The notes under the pieces are model-generated. The model saw only the letters and a list, made by a program, of their open reading frames with translations, was not told the origin of the DNA and made no database searches. The position numbers and the translations under genes are program-made. 64,000 nt of DNA from the NCBI RefSeq assembly GCF_002916655.1, contig NZ_PPSM01000014.1, positions 248,001 through 312,000 on the forward strand, read 5' to 3'. Positions within the stretch are counted from its first letter, which is position 1. The number at the start of each line of letters is the position of its first letter. Shown one piece after another: positions 43,000 to 52,092 of the stretch. The stretch comes from Novosphingobium sp. HII-3. GTDB taxonomy: Bacteria; Pseudomonadota; Alphaproteobacteria; Sphingomonadales; Sphingomonadaceae.

Positions 43000-43812
43000 A
43001 TGAAGTTCGACAGCAGCCAGGCATGGGCAAGAGCGTCCCAGGCGGTATCCGCCAATCGCGAAGTTGTGATCGCGGTGGCGGGGGTCTTCTTCCTCCTCCC
43101 ACAGCTCGTTTTCGCGATCTTTTTCCCGCCCCCGGAGACCGGAGCCGGGATGAACGAGGCGCAGATGATCGCGATGGTTCGGGAATACTATCTGTCGATC
43201 GCGCCCGTGCTCATACCGATGGCGCTGTTTCAGGCGCTGGGTACGCTGGCGCTGCTGACGCTTCTCGACACCGGGCGACGTCCAACCGTGGGAGAGGCGA
43301 TTCGCATCGGCGCGCGCGGCATCCTGCCGTACCTCGGAGCCCAGATCCTGACGGCGCTGGCACTCGTCATAGCCGTCCTGCTGGTGGCCGGCATCCTTGG
43401 AGCAGTCGGAGGCGCGGTTGGCGGCGTCATCGGCCTGGCTGTCGTCATGCTGATCGGGATGGTTGCTGCAGTGCGGCTGTCGCTGACCGCTGTGGTCGTG
43501 GCGGTCGAGCATATGAGCAACCCCTTCTCGGCGCTGGCGCGTTCCTGGCAACTGACACGAGGGCATACGGCGCGCCTGCTGGGCTTCTACGCTCTCCTGG
43601 TGATCGCCATGATCGTGCTGCTCATCTTTGCGAACGTGCTGACGCTTCCGGTCGCACTGCTGGCACCGGCAGAGGCGGCGCGCTTCGTGGCTGCGGCGCT
43701 CGAATCCGTGCTCACCAGCCTGATGGCGCTCTACTTCGTAGCGGTGATCGCGCAGGTCCATCGCCAGTTGGCGGGTGCTCCCGCTGGCACGATGGCCGAC
43801 CTGATCGACTGA
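43000..43812 (+). CDS. Integral membrane protein, glycerophosphoryl diester phosphodiesterase membrane-domain-like
   Basis: The ATG at 43000 lies six bases after AGGAG; a GTG at 42997 is the alternative. About six hydrophobic segments span 270 residues, including a Gly/Val/Ala-rich one ([22 protein letters not shown]). The [21 protein letters not shown] block is typical of this group of membrane proteins, which lack the phosphodiesterase catalytic domain. The function is unknown. It is divergent from lipB. Confidence 0.7.
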   Translation: MKFDSSQAWARASQAVSANREVVIAVAGVFFLLPQLVFAIFFPPPETGAGMNEAQMIAMVREYYLSIAPVLIPMALFQALGTLALLTLLDTGRRPTVGEAIRIGARGILPYLGAQILTALALVIAVLLVAGILGAVGGAVGGVIGLAVVMLIGMVAAVRLSLTAVVVAVEHMSNPFSALARSWQLTRGHTARLLGFYALLVIAMIVLLIFANVLTLPVALLAPAEAARFVAAALESVLTSLMALYFVAVIAQVHRQLAGAPAGTMADLID

Positions 43813-43823
43813 GCCTAGAAAAA

Positions 43824-43844
43824 AGGGCACGCGGTGCGTGCCCT
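43824..43844 (-). terminator. Intrinsic terminator of the methyltransferase gene
   Basis: A nine-pair perfect stem (AGGGCACGC, three-base loop, GCGTGCCCT) is followed on the minus strand by TTTTTT (43818-43823). It lies eight bases past the leftward methyltransferase stop. It also lies just after the rightward membrane protein gene and could serve both. Confidence 0.85.
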
Positions 43845-43851
43845 CCGATGC

Positions 43852-44484
43852 TCAATTGGCGTCCTTCCAGCCCCACCAGAGGAAGCAGGGCGGGACATTC
43901 CGGGCCTCGTACTTTTCGTCTATTCGGTGGAAGTGCCGCGCCATGTAGCTGCGCGCCTTCCGCCGGAACTGGTAGACGAGGAACGCTCCGCCTTCGCGAA
44001 TGACGCGATGCGTGGCCGCCGCGATTGCCGGGGCTACACCGTCGGGAAGAGTGGAGAAGGGAAGGCCTGACAGCACGTAGTCCGCCTGTTCGTGCCCGTG
44101 AGCGCGAACGATCTCCTCGACGTCGGCGGCCGAGCCGTGAACCGCGATGAAGCGGCTGTCGGTGATCGTGCGGCGCAGGTAGTCGATGAAGAGCGGGTTG
44201 GTGTCGATCACCAGCAGCGTGCCCTCACGCGGCAACCTGTCGAGCACAGGCTGGCAGAAGGTGCCCACGCCCGGACCGTACTCGACGAAAAGCTTGGTGT
44301 TCGCCCAATCGACGCGAGCGAGCATGCGGTTGATCGTGAAGCGCGAGGACGGGACGATCGAGCCGACCATCACCGGATTGCGGATGAAGCCTTCGAGGAA
44401 CACTCCCCAGGGACCCATCCCGTGCTTGATCTTGCGCATGATCCGCTGGGGCAGAGGCTCTCGGGCAAGCTCGGTACTGGTCAT
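43852..44484 (-). CDS. Class I SAM-dependent (phospholipid-type) methyltransferase
   Basis: The product is 210 residues. An amphipathic basic N-terminus (QRIMRKIKHGMGPWGVFLEGF) precedes the SAM motif I VEYGPGVGTFCQPVL (near 67-81), then LLVIDTNPLFIDYLRR and DYVLSGLPFSTLP. The layout is that of PmtA-like phospholipid N-methyltransferases, which make phosphatidylcholine from phosphatidylethanolamine. The substrate assignment is by resemblance only. An intrinsic terminator follows. Confidence 0.75.
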   Translation of the reverse strand: MTSTELAREPLPQRIMRKIKHGMGPWGVFLEGFIRNPVMVGSIVPSSRFTINRMLARVDWANTKLFVEYGPGVGTFCQPVLDRLPREGTLLVIDTNPLFIDYLRRTITDSRFIAVHGSAADVEEIVRAHGHEQADYVLSGLPFSTLPDGVAPAIAAATHRVIREGGAFLVYQFRRKARSYMARHFHRIDEKYEARNVPPCFLWWGWKDAN

Positions 44485-44599
44485 GCTGAGGGAAGCTCTC
44501 GCAAGTTTATCATGTCACGGACCGCCTGCGGTGGCAGATTGTCCCCGTCATTGCAAGGCGATGGAAGGGGGCATGCGGTGGGTGAATGGGGACAGCCGG

Positions 44600-44944
44600 T
44601 CAGATAATCTGATGGACCGTGTCTTGCGGTCGGCACAGCCGTACGCCCCTGGCGGTTTCGACCAAGGGCCGTTCGATGAGGATCGGCTCGGCCGCCATGG
44701 CCGCCAGCACGGTGGCATCATCGGCATCGGGCAGCCCGCGCTCGCCTGCGTCGGTGCCTTTCGTGCGGAGGCCCTGCCGGGGCGTCATGCCCGCATCGCG
44801 ATAGAGTTGGGCAAGCTTTTCGGCGCTGGGCGGGGTCTTCAGATACTCGATCACCTCGACCTCGACGCCCGGGGTTTGCTCCAGGATCTCGAGGGTCTTG
44901 CGCGACGTGCCGCACTTGGGGTTGTGCCAGATCGTGGCTTTCAT
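44600..44944 (-). CDS. arsC: Glutaredoxin-type arsenate reductase
   Basis: The product is 114 residues. The active-site signature is HNPKCGTSRKTLEIL with Cys 11 (CGTSR), and the later Arg residues (RTKG, LIERPLV) fit the ArsC fold. It reduces arsenate to arsenite with glutathione and glutaredoxin. No arsR, arsB or acr3 gene is adjacent; instead the start overlaps the stop of a 2Fe-2S protein gene by four bases, an unusual pairing. A general thioredoxin-fold role is possible. Confidence 0.88.
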   Translation of the reverse strand: MKATIWHNPKCGTSRKTLEILEQTPGVEVEVIEYLKTPPSAEKLAQLYRDAGMTPRQGLRTKGTDAGERGLPDADDATVLAAMAAEPILIERPLVETARGVRLCRPQDTVHQII

Positions 44945-45480
44945 GGCGTGTCTCCTTGGAAAGTGGTCGTCATAGCCGGGATGCGGCCCGAACCGCCAGG
45001 CGGCGGCGCGGCGTCGATCGTCTCCTCACGGCGACTGATGGAGGCGGCTCTCTGGATGGCGCGGACGAGGCGGGGCTGGACGCCGCAGCGGCACAGGTTC
45101 GGCAGCGCAGCCTTTATCTCCGCCTCGCTCGGGTTCGCATTCGCGGTCAGAAGGGCGGCTGCGTTCATGACGAGGCCGGGGGTGCAGAAGCCGCACTGGA
45201 TCGCCTGTTCGGCCACCAGCGCCTGCTGTACGGGGTGCGAGCGGTCCCGGGACAAACCCTCGATCGTGACGACCACACGGCCTTCGCACTCGGCCAGGGT
45301 TACCAGGCATGAGCGCAGCGCCGCGCCATCCACAAGCACGGTGCAGGCGCCACAATCACCGACGCCGCAGCCGTACTTGGTACCGGTCAGGTTCGCTCCG
45401 TCCCGTAGCGCCCACAGCAGAGGCGTGCGGGGATCCATGTCGAAGGCGACCGGCCGCGCGTTGATGGTAAGGCGCGTCAT
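44941..45480 (-). CDS. Orphan 2Fe-2S subunit of xanthine oxidase-family hydroxylase
   Basis: The product is 179 residues. The plant-type ferredoxin cluster is GCGVGDCGACTVLVDG (38-53), and the second cluster, from the helical domain, is QCGFCTPGLV with LCRCG near 135. These are the small subunits of isoquinoline 1-oxidoreductase or aldehyde oxidase-type molybdoenzymes. The expected large molybdenum-binding subunit is not next to it; arsC follows directly. The C-terminal 30 residues (APPPGGSGRIP) look like a disordered extra. XdhC and MocA-type maturation genes occur 9-10 kb away. Confidence 0.88.
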   Translation of the reverse strand: MTRLTINARPVAFDMDPRTPLLWALRDGANLTGTKYGCGVGDCGACTVLVDGAALRSCLVTLAECEGRVVVTIEGLSRDRSHPVQQALVAEQAIQCGFCTPGLVMNAAALLTANANPSEAEIKAALPNLCRCGVQPRLVRAIQRAASISRREETIDAAPPPGGSGRIPAMTTTFQGDTP

Positions 45481-45587
45481 CTGTCAGTCCTGCCGGGCGG
45501 TCAGGGCCGCGAAACGGACGACCGACTGCAACCGCCCGCGAATGTTCGGGAAGGATACACAGGCCATGCTGTCGCGGTGCCTCACTC

Positions 45588-47606
45588 TCATCTCCAGCGC
45601 AAGCCCAGCCTCAGCCCCGCCCACAGGGTGCGCGGCTGTCCCAGATCGAGAGAGCCCCCCGCGTTCCGCGTGACGATGGTCTCATCGGTCAGGTTTTCGG
45701 CGCGCAGGACGAGCCAGGCAAAGCCGGTGACGGGAACCTGGGCATAAAGGTCAAGCGTCGTCGCCGCCGGCAGGACATCGGTTTCCAGATCGTCCTCGAA
45801 CTGAGCCCCGGTGTGGCGCAGCGTCGCCGCAAGGCGCCAGTCCTCAACCGGAGTCCAGGCCAGTGTAGCGCTGGCGGCCAGTTTCGGCACCTGTGCAGGC
45901 CGAAGGCCGTCGAGGGCCGACTGCACTCCCCGTGCCTTCACTTCAGCGTCCGTCCAGGACAGCGAACCGGAGAGGTCGACCTGCCCCAGCCGGATTTCAG
46001 TACTGGCCTCCAGGCCCCGCGCGTGAATGGCGTCGACGTTCTGGCGCTCGCGGGTGGTGGCATCGAGCGTGACGTTCGCAACCGCATCCTTCAGCCGGTT
46101 GTCGAACGCCGTCAGCGAAAGCTGCCATTCCGGCACCGGGCGGAGATCCACGCCCGCCTCGAAGCCGCGCAGGCGCTCGGGCTTGAGGTCCGCGTTGGCG
46201 CGGGTGGTGATGGGAAAGACGACGAACGGCCGATAGAGTTCGTTGAGGGTCGGCAAACGCAGCCCAGTATATGCGGCTGCGCGCAGCGAGACCGCCGAGC
46301 TTGCATTCCACACCACGCCGCCGCGCGCGTTGCCGCTCCAGCCATCACGGTTGGCGAAGCGGGTGTCCTGCGCCACGGCGCCGGACGCGGCAAGTTCGTG
46401 GTAATAGCCGTCACGGATCGTCCACCGGTCCAGGCGGCCGCCTGCGGTGAGGACGAGGCGTCCCACGGTCCAGTCATCCTCCACGTAGATGCCAAGATCC
46501 GATTGCCGCCCGCCGGCCCGGCGGAAAGCGGTTCGCGCGCCCGTACCGGCGTTGTACGGCATCTCGACAAGGTTGCCCCTCGACAGCTTGATGTCCGTGC
46601 CGATGCGCAGGACGTGGTCCGGGCCGATGGGGGGGCGCACTTCCGCCTTGCCGCCGACCGCCAGCGTCGGTGTCTTCGCCTGATCGAGCGTCTTGCGGTA
46701 GCTGGTGGCACTGATCACCACGTTGGAGAAGTCCTGCGCCTGCACGAAGCCCAGAACGTCGAACTGCCAGTCACCCCGCCCTACCAGGCGAAGCGAACCC
46801 TGCTGTCCCGACGACGTGGAATCCGCGCCATGGAAGCGCAGGGTGCGGTGGTCATCGTAAGCGAGGCCCGATGCCTGCACTTCCACTGTATCCGTGAGAG
46901 GGGCGACGGCCCGCAGCGATGCCGACCAGCTCTCATACCGGGCGCGTGCGCTGGCGGCGACTCGCTGATCCTCGGGCGTGGTCCAGAAGCCCTTGCCTCG
47001 ATCCCACTGCACACCGGCGACCACGAAGCCCTGGCCGAGACGGGGGGCAAGCGTGGCCGACGCCTGCGTTTCGCCCCTGTCGTTCACGAGCGCCTGCCCG
47101 CCGATCACCGCGAGTTCGTCCGGGCCAGCGCTTTCCAGTTCGATCGTGCCCGAAACGGCGCCCGAACCGAACGCGCCCATGCCGCCGCCGCGCGTGACGC
47201 GCACGGCGCTCAGGCGATCGGGCGAAAGGGCGCTCAGCGGAATATAGCCGAAGAAGGGGTTGCCGACCGGCACGCCGTCCAGAAGCACCTGCGCCCGGCT
47301 CGAAGCGTTGCCTCCCAGCGCCCGGAGCGTCACGCCTTGATTGGAAGGGTTGGATGCCCGGCTGTCGGACCGGCGGAACTGCTGGAAACCTGCGACTGAC
47401 GACAGGACGTCCTCGATTCGCCCGGATGCGCTCGACACGAGCGCCTCGCGCTCGATCCTCTGGACGTCGTAGGCAGGCGTTGCCGGTCCTTCCGACAGGC
47501 CGGTACCCGTAACCACGATGGGCTCACGGGGGGGCGCATCCGCTTCGTCGGTCGCATGTGCCGCCGGCGCAAGGGCGAGGAAGGCTGTGGCTGTCAGATA
47601 TCGCAT
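45588..47606 (-). CDS. TonB-dependent outer-membrane receptor
   Basis: The product is 672 residues from the ATG at 47606; a longer frame to 47720 lacks a signal peptide. The signal peptide is MRYLTATAFLALAPAAHA. The plug has EPIVVTGTGLSEGPATPAYDV as its TonB-box-like start and DVLSSVAGFQQFRRSD, QVLLDGVPVGNPFFGYIPLSAL, then VTRGGGMGAFGSGAVSGTIEL. The 22-stranded barrel ends in an aromatic-hydrophobic C-terminus (LRLGLRWR). The ligand (iron chelate, cobalamin or other) cannot be read from the sequence. It is preceded by an FAA-hydrolase gene on the same strand. Confidence 0.92.
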   Translation of the reverse strand: MRYLTATAFLALAPAAHATDEADAPPREPIVVTGTGLSEGPATPAYDVQRIEREALVSSASGRIEDVLSSVAGFQQFRRSDSRASNPSNQGVTLRALGGNASSRAQVLLDGVPVGNPFFGYIPLSALSPDRLSAVRVTRGGGMGAFGSGAVSGTIELESAGPDELAVIGGQALVNDRGETQASATLAPRLGQGFVVAGVQWDRGKGFWTTPEDQRVAASARARYESWSASLRAVAPLTDTVEVQASGLAYDDHRTLRFHGADSTSSGQQGSLRLVGRGDWQFDVLGFVQAQDFSNVVISATSYRKTLDQAKTPTLAVGGKAEVRPPIGPDHVLRIGTDIKLSRGNLVEMPYNAGTGARTAFRRAGGRQSDLGIYVEDDWTVGRLVLTAGGRLDRWTIRDGYYHELAASGAVAQDTRFANRDGWSGNARGGVVWNASSAVSLRAAAYTGLRLPTLNELYRPFVVFPITTRANADLKPERLRGFEAGVDLRPVPEWQLSLTAFDNRLKDAVANVTLDATTRERQNVDAIHARGLEASTEIRLGQVDLSGSLSWTDAEVKARGVQSALDGLRPAQVPKLAASATLAWTPVEDWRLAATLRHTGAQFEDDLETDVLPAATTLDLYAQVPVTGFAWLVLRAENLTDETIVTRNAGGSLDLGQPRTLWAGLRLGLRWR

Positions 47607-47716
47607 CGTCGTGATCTCAAACTTGCCCGCAGGCGCAAACAGGAAAGCAGCCGCGGTGGGACCGGCCTGGGGGAGAGCTGCTGGGAGAGCCGCCGGGACA
47701 TGCCCGAGCCATACCC

Positions 47717-48409
47717 TCATTCGGCGGCGGCGATTTCCAGGCGAACCGGTTCGAGGCCCTCGACCGTTCCGACGAGCACGTCCCCGGCCTGCACAGCGCC
47801 CACACCGGCAGGGGTGCCGGTGTAGATCAGGTCACCGGGAGCGAGGTGGTAGAGCCGGGAGAGGTCCGCGATGAGTTCGGGGATCGACCAGATCATGTCC
47901 GCCAGAACACTGTCCTGCTTAATGCTGCCGTTCTGGCTGAGCGCGATTCGCTGATCCTTCAACGCGAACTGCCGGGCGGGCGTGATGGCTGCGATGATCG
48001 CGCCGTTCTCGAAGTCCTTGCCGGTATCCCAGGGGTAGCCCTTGCCCTTGGCGGCGTTTTGGAGATCGCGCCGCGTCATGTCGAGCCCGCAGGCGTAGCC
48101 GAAGACCGCCTCCATCGCCTGCTCCGGCGTCACCCGGAATGCCGGGGCGCCGATCGCTACGACCAGTTCCATTTCGTAGTGGCAGTTTTGTGTTCCGGGG
48201 GGATACGGGATGGTCGCACCCGACAGGCACAGGGCGGCGGGGGCCTTCGTGAACCAGATGGGCGCCTCGCGGTCCACTGCATTGCCAAGCTCCAGGGCAT
48301 GCGCAGCATAGTTGCGCCCCACGCAGAACACGCGGCGGACCGGATAGGCCGCCGTGTTCCCCAGCACCGGGACGGAAGGGGTGTCAGGCAGATCGAAAAG
48401 CAAGGTCAT
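47717..48409 (-). CDS. Fumarylacetoacetate hydrolase family protein
   Basis: The product is 230 residues from the ATG at 48409 (MTLLFDLPDTPSVPVLG). FAH motifs: VFCVGRNYAAHALELG, the metal ligands in NCHYEMELVVAIG (Glu-x-Glu), YACGLDMTRRDLQ, KDFENGA and the C-terminal GDLIYTGTPAGVG. Short FAH proteins are fumarylpyruvate hydrolases, acylpyruvases or oxaloacetate decarboxylases. Fumarylpyruvate hydrolysis in gentisate breakdown is one candidate, but no other gentisate gene is nearby. Confidence 0.9.
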   Translation of the reverse strand: MTLLFDLPDTPSVPVLGNTAAYPVRRVFCVGRNYAAHALELGNAVDREAPIWFTKAPAALCLSGATIPYPPGTQNCHYEMELVVAIGAPAFRVTPEQAMEAVFGYACGLDMTRRDLQNAAKGKGYPWDTGKDFENGAIIAAITPARQFALKDQRIALSQNGSIKQDSVLADMIWSIPELIADLSRLYHLAPGDLIYTGTPAGVGAVQAGDVLVGTVEGLEPVRLEIAAAE

Positions 48410-48510
48410 GAAGTGCGGGCTCCTCTTCTGGAAGGGCATAGGCTGCTATGTCGCATCGGCAAAGTGCTCTCTCCCCTCGCTCTTGCCGTGGCGGCGCATA
48501 TGCCTAGATT

Positions 48511-49077
48511 ATGAGGGTGACCACGGAACAATACCTCTCCGGACGCATCCTGCTTGCCATGCCTGGCATGTTTGACCCGCGCTTCGAGCGGTCAGTCAAC
48601 GTGATCTGCGTCCACGACGAGAACGGCGCTCTTGGGATCGGCATCGGCCATGTCCGTGAGGGCGTGCGGTTCCACGACGTGCTGGAGGAACTTGGCCTCG
48701 ATCCTGGCGTGTCCCCGAACCGGGAGATCATGAACGGTGGGCCGGTGGAGCCGGGGCGCGGCTTCATCCTCCATTCGACGGACTGGGGTGGGAGCGACAC
48801 GCTGGCCGTGCAGCCGCTTTGCGCGCTGTCCGCTTCGATGGACGTGCTGCGTGCCATCGCTGAAGGGCGTGGCCCGGCTCACTGGATCATGGCGCTTGGC
48901 TATGCCGGCTGGGGCCCGCGCCAACTGGAGGGGGAGATGCGGCACCACGGCTGGTACGCCGCCGAGGGGCATCGCAAGGTTCTCTTCGAAACGCCGCCGG
49001 AAGGCCGCTGGATGGCGACCTGGCGGGCAGAAGGCATAGACCCCGCCCTGCTTTCCAACGAGACCGGAAGAGCCTGA
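48511..49077 (+). CDS. YqgE/AlgH family protein
   Basis: The product is 188 residues from ATG at 48511. The conserved pattern is YLSGRILLAMPGMFDPRFERSVNVICVHDENGALGIGI, then NGGPVEPGRGFILHS and LGYAGWGPRQLEGEMRHHGWY. The family was called transcriptional regulator AlgH, but has no DNA-binding motif and its function is not established. It is divergent from the FAA-hydrolase gene and convergent with the dioxygenase cluster. Confidence 0.93.
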   Translation: MRVTTEQYLSGRILLAMPGMFDPRFERSVNVICVHDENGALGIGIGHVREGVRFHDVLEELGLDPGVSPNREIMNGGPVEPGRGFILHSTDWGGSDTLAVQPLCALSASMDVLRAIAEGRGPAHWIMALGYAGWGPRQLEGEMRHHGWYAAEGHRKVLFETPPEGRWMATWRAEGIDPALLSNETGRA

Positions 49078-49094
49078 GGCGGGGCAGCGGCCTG

Positions 49095-50060
49095 TCAATA
49101 GGTGCGTTCGAGGATTCTGTTGTCGTTCGATGCGCCGCCTTCGAAGTAGCCGAGGCCGTAGTCGCCCTTGATCGTGGTGCGCTGCATCCGGCGCCGATAT
49201 TGGGGATCATGTCCGCTGACGGCATGAAGCACCCGCCAGTTGTCCCAGATCAGCATGTCAGTCGGCTTCCAGCGATGCCAGTACGAAAGCTCTTTCGCAC
49301 GCTCGAAGATGGCGCGGCTCACGCGGTCGAGCAGGGCGTCGCCTTCGGGCGTTTCGTCGCCCTCGATGCCTTCGGCCATCCAGGGCGAGACATGGAGCAC
49401 CTTTTCGCCGCTGTCGCGCACCCAGACTGCGGGATGCACAGCGCGAGGCGTGTCCTTCGCCACCTCCATCACCGCCGCTGAACTGGGATTTTCCGCAAGG
49501 CAACGGTAACCCTCCGGCGCGCCGAAGTGGAAATCGTTCATGATGACGTTCATGCGGTACAGGACGTTGCGCCCTTCGATGGCATCCCGCAGGTCCGGCG
49601 AAAGGGCGCGGTAAAGCTCCACGCCGTCGACGAAGCCGGTCAGCCCGCCTTCAGGCGGGATGTCGATCGCGCGAAGGACGCCCGCGCGGTTGAGTTCGTT
49701 GTTGTAGGCATGATCGAAATGCCAGGGCAGCCACTGCGTAACCTCGCGCCCACCGATCGCGATGCGTCCCTCTGGCCAGGGTTCGCAGACCATGTCGATC
49801 ACTCCCGGCATGCCGTCCTGGTCTACCCGCGGCACGGCCTTGCTGGGGTGGTCCTTGAGCGGTCCGAAGACATTCGACAGGGCCACGTGCATGGCGGATG
49901 AAGGGTCGACGTCCTCGAACACGATCATGCCATGTCTGGTGAACAGCGCGTTGATGCCGGCACGCACCGCATCGTCTTTCGTCTGTTCAAGGGTAAGGCC
50001 GGAGATGCGGACGCCGAAATCCCGGTCGTCGATCAACGGGCGAACATTCAGTTCTGCCAT
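49095..50060 (-). CDS. TauD/TfdA family Fe(II)/2-oxoglutarate dioxygenase
   Basis: The product is 321 residues from the ATG at 50060 (MAELNVRPLIDDRDFGVRISGL). The iron facial triad is WHFDHAYNNE (His-x-Asp) and the distal His in WDNWRVLHAVSGH; RRMQRTT supplies the 2-oxoglutarate-binding Arg. These enzymes oxidise sulfonates, aryloxyalkanoates or related acids. It is the last gene of a four-gene leftward unit and overlaps the SDR gene by 13 bases. The substrate is unknown. Confidence 0.9.
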   Translation of the reverse strand: MAELNVRPLIDDRDFGVRISGLTLEQTKDDAVRAGINALFTRHGMIVFEDVDPSSAMHVALSNVFGPLKDHPSKAVPRVDQDGMPGVIDMVCEPWPEGRIAIGGREVTQWLPWHFDHAYNNELNRAGVLRAIDIPPEGGLTGFVDGVELYRALSPDLRDAIEGRNVLYRMNVIMNDFHFGAPEGYRCLAENPSSAAVMEVAKDTPRAVHPAVWVRDSGEKVLHVSPWMAEGIEGDETPEGDALLDRVSRAIFERAKELSYWHRWKPTDMLIWDNWRVLHAVSGHDPQYRRRMQRTTIKGDYGLGYFEGGASNDNRILERTY

Positions 50061-50965
50061 AGCTTCTCTCTCCCTTGCGAGTGCACCAGCCGGGCGCCTT
50101 CGGGGTTGGCCTTCGGCGTACCGTGACTCGCGTGCCACTCGTCTGCCGCATCGTAGCAGGCTTCGACAATTCCCGAATAGGTACGGCGGAAGTGCGCCCG
50201 CTGATCCGGATGATCGAACACGAAGGCGCGGTTGTGGCGCACCGCGTCGAGCACCATGGGGGCTACGGCTTCCGGTGTGTAGAAGTCGTGGGAATGCGCG
50301 ACACTGGAGGCCTCCGATACATCAAGCTGCTCCTCCCCTGGGCCGCCGAAGCGGGCAGGGCGGTAGCGGGCGTTGTTGTCCTTCATGCCGGTCGCCACGC
50401 CGCCCGGGCAGTAGCTTGTGGTATGGATCCCGTGCTCGGCCAGTTCCAGGCCGAGGTTCATCATCAGGCCGATGATGCCCGCTTTTGCTGCCGAATAGGG
50501 GGCGTGAACGGGGATCCACCCGGGCAGCAGGCCCGCCATCGAGGCGGTGGCGCAGATGTGCCCCTCCTTTGCTGCGATCATGCCGGGCAGGAAGGCGCGC
50601 GTCGTGTTCATCACGCCGTGAAGGTTGACCTGCAGGATCCAGTCCACGTCATCGTCGCTCATCTCGACCAGCGGGTCGAAAGAGGTGGCGCCCGCGTTGG
50701 CGAAAAGGAGCCGGGCAGGGCCGAATGCCACCTCCACCGCCGCTTTCATCGCTCGGATCGAGTCGCGGTCGCAGACGTCACACTCCAGCGCCAGCGCCTC
50801 GCCGCCTTCGGCGCGGATAGAAGCGGCCACCTCCTCGGCATTGGCGACCATGATGTCGGCTATGGCGACACGCGCGCCCTGGCGCGCTAATTCCCGTGCC
50901 AGACCCATGCCGATCCCGCTGCCGCCTCCGGTTATGACGGCCGTTCGCCCCGTGATTTCGGTCAT
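50048..50965 (-). CDS. Short-chain dehydrogenase/reductase
   Basis: The product is 305 residues from the ATG at 50965 (MTEITGRTAVITGGGSGIGMG). Cofactor motif TGGGSGIG (11-18), the DVCDRDSI acidic strand, NAGAT, and the catalytic YSAAK are all visible. The C-terminus beyond residue 250 is a longer-than-usual tail. It oxidises or reduces an alcohol/ketone with NAD(P). It is embedded between a flavin oxidoreductase and a TauD dioxygenase, implying a shared catabolic route. Confidence 0.93.
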   Translation of the reverse strand: MTEITGRTAVITGGGSGIGMGLARELARQGARVAIADIMVANAEEVAASIRAEGGEALALECDVCDRDSIRAMKAAVEVAFGPARLLFANAGATSFDPLVEMSDDDVDWILQVNLHGVMNTTRAFLPGMIAAKEGHICATASMAGLLPGWIPVHAPYSAAKAGIIGLMMNLGLELAEHGIHTTSYCPGGVATGMKDNNARYRPARFGGPGEEQLDVSEASSVAHSHDFYTPEAVAPMVLDAVRHNRAFVFDHPDQRAHFRRTYSGIVEACYDAADEWHASHGTPKANPEGARLVHSQGREKLWQN

Positions 50966-50990
50966 GCTCCTCTCCTCTCCGGGTGCTCTT

Positions 50991-52067
50991 TTACGCGAGG
51001 ACCGGCTCTTCTGCCTTGAGCAGCGGCATGACCCTGTCGGCAAAGACTTTCATCTGCTCGTACACATCTTCGTAAGGCATGCCGCCGAAGCTGAAGTTGG
51101 CGATGATCTCGTAGTCGCCCACCATCGCCTTGCGTTCGAGGTGCTTGTCGTAGAGCTCTTCGGGAGTCCCGATGAGATTGCCGCCGACATAGTCCTTGTA
51201 GGCCTTGTCGGGCCCGCCGCGCGCGGCGGCCATGTCGCCCATGTAGGCGTATGTCGCGTAGCTCGGCAGCTCCTTGAAGTGCGGACTCATGAATTCGTAG
51301 TGGTTCGCCACCTGCAGGAACTGCGCGGCAAAGTACTTGTCGGTATACTCCGTCACTTTGGCCCGGTCCTCGAAGCAGACCATGAAGTCGGAGATGATGA
51401 AGGGCGGCGCGGCCTTCGCGTGTTTCAGTCTGAAGGTGTCGCGATAGGCGTTGATCTCCGGCATCGCCTTCGACCAGTCACCCTGGCTGAAGCGCAGCGC
51501 CTTGAGGCCGTAGTCCGCCGCCACTTCGCAAGAGCCCGGAGACATGGAGACCATGACGCAACGGTCGCGATTCCAGCCTACGGGGCGCGGGCGGATCTCG
51601 GTCCGGGATTGCCTGTACCATTTGCCCTCCGCCTCGACGATGCCAGTCTCCAGCCCGTTCATGATGATGAGCGCGGCCTCGTCGAACATCTCTCGGCTGT
51701 CGGCGAGTTCAACGCCGAACTTCTCGAACTCCCGCCGCGCCGCGCCGCGCCCCATGCCGAGGTACAGGCGACCTTCGCAAAGGGCGTCCAGCATCGCCAC
51801 CTTCTCGACGACCCGCAGCGGGTCGTTCCAGGGCAGGATGACGGCCGCCGGCATCAGCTTGATGGTCTTGGTCTTCGCCGCGATCCAGCTCAGGGCCTGA
51901 AGTGGATCCGGGCAGGCGGCGTAGTCGGTGAAGTGGTGCTCCACCAGCGCCGCGAAGTCGAAGCCCATGGCTTCCGCCTCCACCGCCAGTCGCGTTTCGC
52001 GGCGGAAGAATTCGTAATCCGGCAGACCATGAAGGTTCTGGTAGCCCAAGTGAATGCCGACCTGCAT
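50991..52067 (-). CDS. Luciferase-like (LLM class) flavin-dependent oxidoreductase
   Basis: The product is 358 residues, an (alpha/beta)8 bacterial-luciferase-like monooxygenase. Typical strands: MQVGIHLGYQNLHGL, FDFAALVEHHF, IKLMPAAVILPWNDPLRVVEKVAMLDALCEGRLYLGMGRG. Such enzymes use reduced flavin to monooxygenate sulfonates, alkanes or aldehydes. A separate flavin reductase is not encoded nearby. It lies between a TauD dioxygenase and an SDR in a four-gene unit. Confidence 0.9.
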   Translation of the reverse strand: MQVGIHLGYQNLHGLPDYEFFRRETRLAVEAEAMGFDFAALVEHHFTDYAACPDPLQALSWIAAKTKTIKLMPAAVILPWNDPLRVVEKVAMLDALCEGRLYLGMGRGAARREFEKFGVELADSREMFDEAALIIMNGLETGIVEAEGKWYRQSRTEIRPRPVGWNRDRCVMVSMSPGSCEVAADYGLKALRFSQGDWSKAMPEINAYRDTFRLKHAKAAPPFIISDFMVCFEDRAKVTEYTDKYFAAQFLQVANHYEFMSPHFKELPSYATYAYMGDMAAARGGPDKAYKDYVGGNLIGTPEELYDKHLERKAMVGDYEIIANFSFGGMPYEDVYEQMKVFADRVMPLLKAEEPVLA

Positions 52068-52092
52068 CAGTCTCTCTCCTTCCGTCCTGCTT

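Noticed and set aside
45813-47399. 528-residue plus-strand open frame
   Set aside because: It is the shadow of the TonB-dependent receptor gene.
47607-47716. Cobalamin riboswitch upstream of the TonB-dependent receptor
   Set aside because: I looked for the B12-box and the conserved GCCACTG-type core on the minus strand and did not find them in the 110-base spacer.
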